Shown here: positions 33,693-36,580 of the stretch, one piece after another
Layout: each line of letters begins with the position of its first letter
Numbering within the stretch: position 1 is the stretch's first letter
Assembly (NCBI GenBank): GCA_037968835.1
Contig: JBBKWG010000158.1
Coordinates: forward strand, 1-36,580
Direction of reading: 5' to 3'
From: JBBKWG01 sp037968835
Lineage (GTDB): Bacteria > Pseudomonadota > Alphaproteobacteria > Rhodobacterales > Rhodobacteraceae
Length of the DNA stretch: 36,580 nucleotides
Program-made: the position numbers and the translations under genes
Notes under the pieces: generated by a model
The model's database searches: none
Seen by the model: the letters and a program-made list of their open reading frames with translations, nothing else
Told to the model about the DNA's origin: nothing

Positions 33693-34856
33693 ATGAACAA
33701 ACCAATGAACTTCGACGATTATGAAGTCGGCTATGATATTCCGGCTTCCATCGGCATGGATGAAAGCGAGATCCAGACACCGTGTCTGGTGCTCGACCTT
33801 GATGCACTGGAGCGCAATATCAAGAAAATGGGCGACTACGCCCGCGCCCATGGCATGCGCCACCGGGTCCACGGCAAAATGCACAAGTCGGTCGATGTGG
33901 CGCTGTTGCAGGAAAAGCTGGGCGGCTCGGTTGGGGTCTGTTGTCAGAAGGTCTCGGAAGCCGAAGTGTTCGCACGCGGCGGCATCAAGGACGTGCTGGT
34001 ATCCAACCAGGTGCGCGACCCCGCCAAGATCGACCGGCTGGCGCGACTGCCCAAGCTCGGCGCGCGCACGATTTGCTGCGTCGACGATCTGGCGAATGTC
34101 GGAGACCTGTCGGCGGCTGCCACCAAACACGGCACCGAAATCGAATGCCTGGTGGAAATCGACTGCGGCGCAGGCCGCTGCGGCGTGACGACCACGCCCG
34201 AAGTTGTTGAAATCGCCAAGGCAATTGACGCCGCGCCGGGGCTGGAGTTCTCAGGCATCCAAGCCTATCAGGGTGCAATGCAACATCTGGACAGTTACGC
34301 GGACCGCAAGACCAAGCTGGATCTGGCGATTGCTCAGGTGAAAGACGCTGTGGACACGTTGAAGACCGAGAGACTTGAGTGCGATATCGTCGGCGGCGGC
34401 GGCACCGGCAGCTATTATTTTGAATCGGCTTCTGGCGTCTTCAACGAGCTTCAGTGCGGATCGTATGCGTTCATGGATGCCGATTACGGACGCATCCTCG
34501 ACAAGGACGGCAATAGGATCGACCGGGGCGAATGGGAAAACGCGCTGTTTATTCTGACCAGCGTGATGAGCCACGCCAAAGCCGACAAGGCCATTGTCGA
34601 CGCCGGACTGAAGGCGCAGTCGGTCGATTCCGGGCTTCCCGTTGTGTTCGGCCGCGACGACGTTGAATACGTCAAATGTTCGGATGAGCATGGCGTCGTT
34701 CTGGACCCCAAGGGCGCGCTCAAGGTCAACGACAAGCTGCGGCTGGTGCCCGGTCATTGCGATCCGACGTGCAACGTTCACGATTGGTATGTCGGCGTGC
34801 GGGGCGGCAAGGTCGAAACGCTGTGGCCGGTCTCGGCACGCGGGAAGGCGTTCTGA
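33693..34856 (+). CDS. bhcC: beta-Hydroxyaspartate aldolase (alanine-racemase/DSD1-like fold)
   Basis: 387 residues. The N-terminal barrel carries the PLP lysine in HGKMHKS (Lys62), within the family's HxKxHK motif; the C-terminal beta domain has PGHCDPTCNVHDWYVGVR, whose His and Cys bind the divalent metal in D-threonine aldolase/D-serine dehydratase relatives. It condenses glycine with a second glyoxylate to beta-hydroxyaspartate. GAGGAGAG precedes the ATG, 12 bases after bhcB. Its TGA overlaps the bhcD ATG by one base. Confidence 0.95.
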   Translation: MNKPMNFDDYEVGYDIPASIGMDESEIQTPCLVLDLDALERNIKKMGDYARAHGMRHRVHGKMHKSVDVALLQEKLGGSVGVCCQKVSEAEVFARGGIKDVLVSNQVRDPAKIDRLARLPKLGARTICCVDDLANVGDLSAAATKHGTEIECLVEIDCGAGRCGVTTTPEVVEIAKAIDAAPGLEFSGIQAYQGAMQHLDSYADRKTKLDLAIAQVKDAVDTLKTERLECDIVGGGGTGSYYFESASGVFNELQCGSYAFMDADYGRILDKDGNRIDRGEWENALFILTSVMSHAKADKAIVDAGLKAQSVDSGLPVVFGRDDVEYVKCSDEHGVVLDPKGALKVNDKLRLVPGHCDPTCNVHDWYVGVRGGKVETLWPVSARGKAF

Positions 34857-35848
34857 TGGATGCGATGGCCGCCGATAACGGTGTGATCATCGTCGGCGAG
34901 GATGTCTGCGAGAAGGTCATTGGACGCAGCGATGCTTTTTCCGCCGTGGAATCCGTGTTCGCGGCGATGGCAAAGGGCGATGCCTACAATTTTCCGGTCA
35001 TCCGCGAGGCGATCGGGTATGCCGACGCGCTTTACGGGTTCAAGTCGGGATTCGACCGGGCGGGAAAGGTGCTGGGACTGAAATCCGGTGGCTATTGGCC
35101 GGGGAACATGGCCAAGGGGCTGACGAACCACCAATCCACGGTATTCCTGTTCGACCCGGATACCGGTCGATTAAAGGCGCTTGTCGGCGGCAATTATCTG
35201 ACTGCGCTCAGAACCGCCGCTTCGTCGTCGGTGTCGATTGCTCATCTTGCACGCAAGGACGCCAAAGTGCTCGGCATGGTCGGGGCAGGGCATCAGTCGA
35301 CGTTCCAGTTGCGCGCGGCGGCAGAGCAGCGCGACTTCGACAGAGTGGTCGCGTGGAACCCCCATCCGGAGATGCTGCCCAAGCTGGGCGCGGTCGCCGA
35401 AGAGCTTGGGTTGTCGTTTCAGGCGGTTACGCAGGAACAGCTTGGCGAAACCGCCGACGTCATCATCACGATCACTTCCGCATTCGAACCGTTGCTGATG
35501 GCGGACTGGATCAAGCCCGGCACTCACATCGCCTGCATGGGGACCGACACCAAGGGCAAACAGGAGGTCGACCCGGCATTGCTGGCGCGTGCGACGGTGT
35601 TTGCCGACGAAATCGCCCAGTCGATCACGATTGGCGAGGCGCAGCACGCGGTGGCAAGCGGACTGATCGGCGAGGCCGACATCACTCCCATAGGGGCGGT
35701 TATCAATGGCGATCATCCGGGTCGAACCAGCAATGACGAGATCACCTTGTTCGACGGCACCGGCGTTGGGCTTCAGGATCTGGCGGTGGCGTCGGTCGCG
35801 GCAAATCTCGCGCGGGAACGCGGACTTGGCACCAAGGTCGCGCTTTAG
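34856..35848 (+). CDS. bhcD: Iminosuccinate reductase (ornithine cyclodeaminase family)
   Basis: 330 residues from the ATG at 34856 (TGATG overlap with bhcC). Family features are LKSGGYWPGN with the substrate-binding Lys, TALRTAASSSVSIAHLARKDAKVLGMVGAGHQS for NAD(H), and ITSAFEPLL, CMGTDTKGKQEVDP and TLFDGTGVGLQDLAVA. It reduces iminosuccinate to aspartate, closing the cycle by regenerating the amino donor for BhcA. The upstream extension to 34757 lies inside bhcC and is not coding. Its stop interlocks with the stop of the convergent lipoprotein gene. Confidence 0.95.
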   Translation: MDAMAADNGVIIVGEDVCEKVIGRSDAFSAVESVFAAMAKGDAYNFPVIREAIGYADALYGFKSGFDRAGKVLGLKSGGYWPGNMAKGLTNHQSTVFLFDPDTGRLKALVGGNYLTALRTAASSSVSIAHLARKDAKVLGMVGAGHQSTFQLRAAAEQRDFDRVVAWNPHPEMLPKLGAVAEELGLSFQAVTQEQLGETADVIITITSAFEPLLMADWIKPGTHIACMGTDTKGKQEVDPALLARATVFADEIAQSITIGEAQHAVASGLIGEADITPIGAVINGDHPGRTSNDEITLFDGTGVGLQDLAVASVAANLARERGLGTKVAL

Positions 35849-36372
35849 CGGTAACGCAGACGCCGTGATCGCAGCGTTAGAAGATCGAGCCTGAGCGACG
35901 AGCGTTCTGCGATCAGGCTGGCCCGCGATGGATCACCATTGGGTAGTCGCGAGAGCAGAGAATTGATCCGTCTGATGTCGCTTTCGGCTTCGTCGATTTC
36001 GCGTTCAATCCAGAACACTCGAAAACCGCGATCATTCGCTCGTTGCAGCACCGCAAGATCGTTAATGGGACAGACATTCTTCAGCGTTCGGCCCTTTACG
36101 CCTTCGTTATAGGCGCGCGAGGGCGTGCAATAGGTCTTGAGACCGATCTGGCGTCCCTGTTCCCAGGCGGTGCGTTCCGGGGCGATTCCATAATCGGCAC
36201 AGGCTTTGGCATGAGATTGCAGGAAGTCGGATTCGCGTCCGGCGTTGCCGTCCTCGATCCCGATCCGCTGCCAATCGCCGCCTCGGCATTCGTCTTCACT
36301 CAGCGATGCACAAGCCGCCAGCACCAGCGTTGCGGCGAGGACAAGAACGGTTTGGGCGAACACTTTCACCAT
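35845..36372 (-). CDS. DUF2799-like outer-membrane or periplasmic lipoprotein
   Basis: 175 residues from the ATG at 36372. A lipoprotein signal sequence with lipobox LAAC (Cys21) is followed by ECRGGDWQRIGIEDGNAG, the DUF2799 hallmark, and a Cys-containing middle part (CADYGIAPERTAWEQGRQIGLKTYC, KNVCP). The C-terminal third (about 115-175) is a charged helix, probably a coiled coil. Function unknown. The frame is open to 36483, but the signal peptide sets the start. It converges with bhcD, with the stop codons overlapping. Confidence 0.83.
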   Translation of the reverse strand: MVKVFAQTVLVLAATLVLAACASLSEDECRGGDWQRIGIEDGNAGRESDFLQSHAKACADYGIAPERTAWEQGRQIGLKTYCTPSRAYNEGVKGRTLKNVCPINDLAVLQRANDRGFRVFWIEREIDEAESDIRRINSLLSRLPNGDPSRASLIAERSSLRLDLLTLRSRRLRYR

Positions 36373-36467
36373 GGTATTAGAAATGGAGCGTCCCCTGTCA
36401 CCCGTCAAGAGCGGCCCCTTGCCCGCTTCGGTCACGCGCTGTATCGCCGGGGCAAGGAGTGTGTCGC

Positions 36468-36580
36468 ATGGACAAGAAGTCAAGCGGGCGCGGACAGCGC
36501 GATCTAAAGGTCAAGGTAAAGTCGGCGCGCGGACGCAAACTGAGTTCGACACGCTGGCTGGAACGGCAGTTGAACGATCC
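36468..36580 (+). CDS. rlmE: 23S rRNA (uridine-2552-2'-O)-methyltransferase, N-terminus only
   Basis: The first 37 codons, cut by the window end: MDKKSSGRGQRDLKVKVKSA then RGRKLSSTRWLERQLND. The block from RDLKV to ERQLND is the N-terminal extension typical of alphaproteobacterial RlmE/FtsJ, which methylates U2552 in the ribosomal A loop. AAGGAG lies 8 bases before the ATG. The catalytic K-D-K-E residues are beyond the window, so the call rests on this N-terminal block. Confidence 0.8.
   Translation, partial: MDKKSSGRGQRDLKVKVKSARGRKLSSTRWLERQLND

Noticed and set aside
1..36580. Mobile elements, CRISPR arrays, tRNA or rRNA genes, selenoprotein UGA readthrough
   Set aside because: No transposase, direct-repeat array, cloverleaf or in-frame UGA-interrupted gene was noticed by reading; a dedicated search (tRNAscan, Infernal) was not possible.

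Overview
The window is about 36.6 kb of high-GC chromosomal DNA. Codon use, short spacers, and gene content (TRAP transporters, a dimethylglycine-dehydrogenase-like protein with a GcvT domain, the beta-hydroxyaspartate cycle, TspO, a SelD flavoprotein fusion) point to an alphaproteobacterium of the Rhodobacteraceae (Roseobacter/Paracoccus) type. I saw no rRNA or tRNA gene, transposase, prophage or CRISPR array. Coding density is very high, with many start/stop overlaps; the only gene-free stretch over 300 bases is 13632-14091.

Left part (1-15.4 kb), mostly housekeeping and envelope or redox genes: a tspO gene cut by the window edge, a Tat-exported pseudoazurin, a type 1 isopentenyl-diphosphate isomerase, an NCS2 xanthine/urate permease and an exported lipase-like hydrolase. 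Next comes mnmH (tRNA 2-selenouridine synthase), which converges on and overlaps a selD gene fused to an NADH-dehydrogenase-like flavoprotein. The selD fusion is the last gene of a tightly coupled minus-strand row: di-heme cytochrome c peroxidase/MauG-like protein, ABC ATPase, FtsX-type permease, AttH/CrtC-like lipocalin protein, an unannotated 47-residue ORF (7583-7726), and SelD fusion. The di-heme gene shares its first 18 bases, head to head, with an exported Sel1-repeat gene. A DEAD-box RNA helicase with a long leader and a strong terminator closes this part.

Middle part (15.4-27.1 kb), a two-armed catabolic locus around a GntR/HutC regulator. The minus arm encodes an LLM-class flavin monooxygenase, an aldo/keto reductase, a flavin reductase and a TRAP transporter (DctQ, DctM, DctP). 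The plus arm encodes GntR, a Gfo/Idh/MocA oxidoreductase, a Rieske oxygenase, a 78-residue protein and a FAD/GcvT dehydrogenase. The Rieske enzyme has Glu in place of the usual bridging Asp, as do the carnitine/betaine enzymes. Together these genes look like an uptake and breakdown route for an N-methylated, carboxylated compound (a betaine or an N-methyl-pyridinium acid). The substrate is inference. This is my best candidate for a poorly described system.

Right part (27.1-36.6 kb): a chemoreceptor with a C-terminal xWxxF tail and a free periplasmic Cache-like protein lie next to bhcR. Divergent from bhcR is bhcABCD, a complete beta-hydroxyaspartate cycle that converts glyoxylate and glycine to oxaloacetate through iminosuccinate and aspartate. 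The AT-rich bhcR-bhcA spacer holds a TTGAAAA-N3-TTTTCAA palindrome. A DUF2799-like lipoprotein and the start of rlmE end the window.
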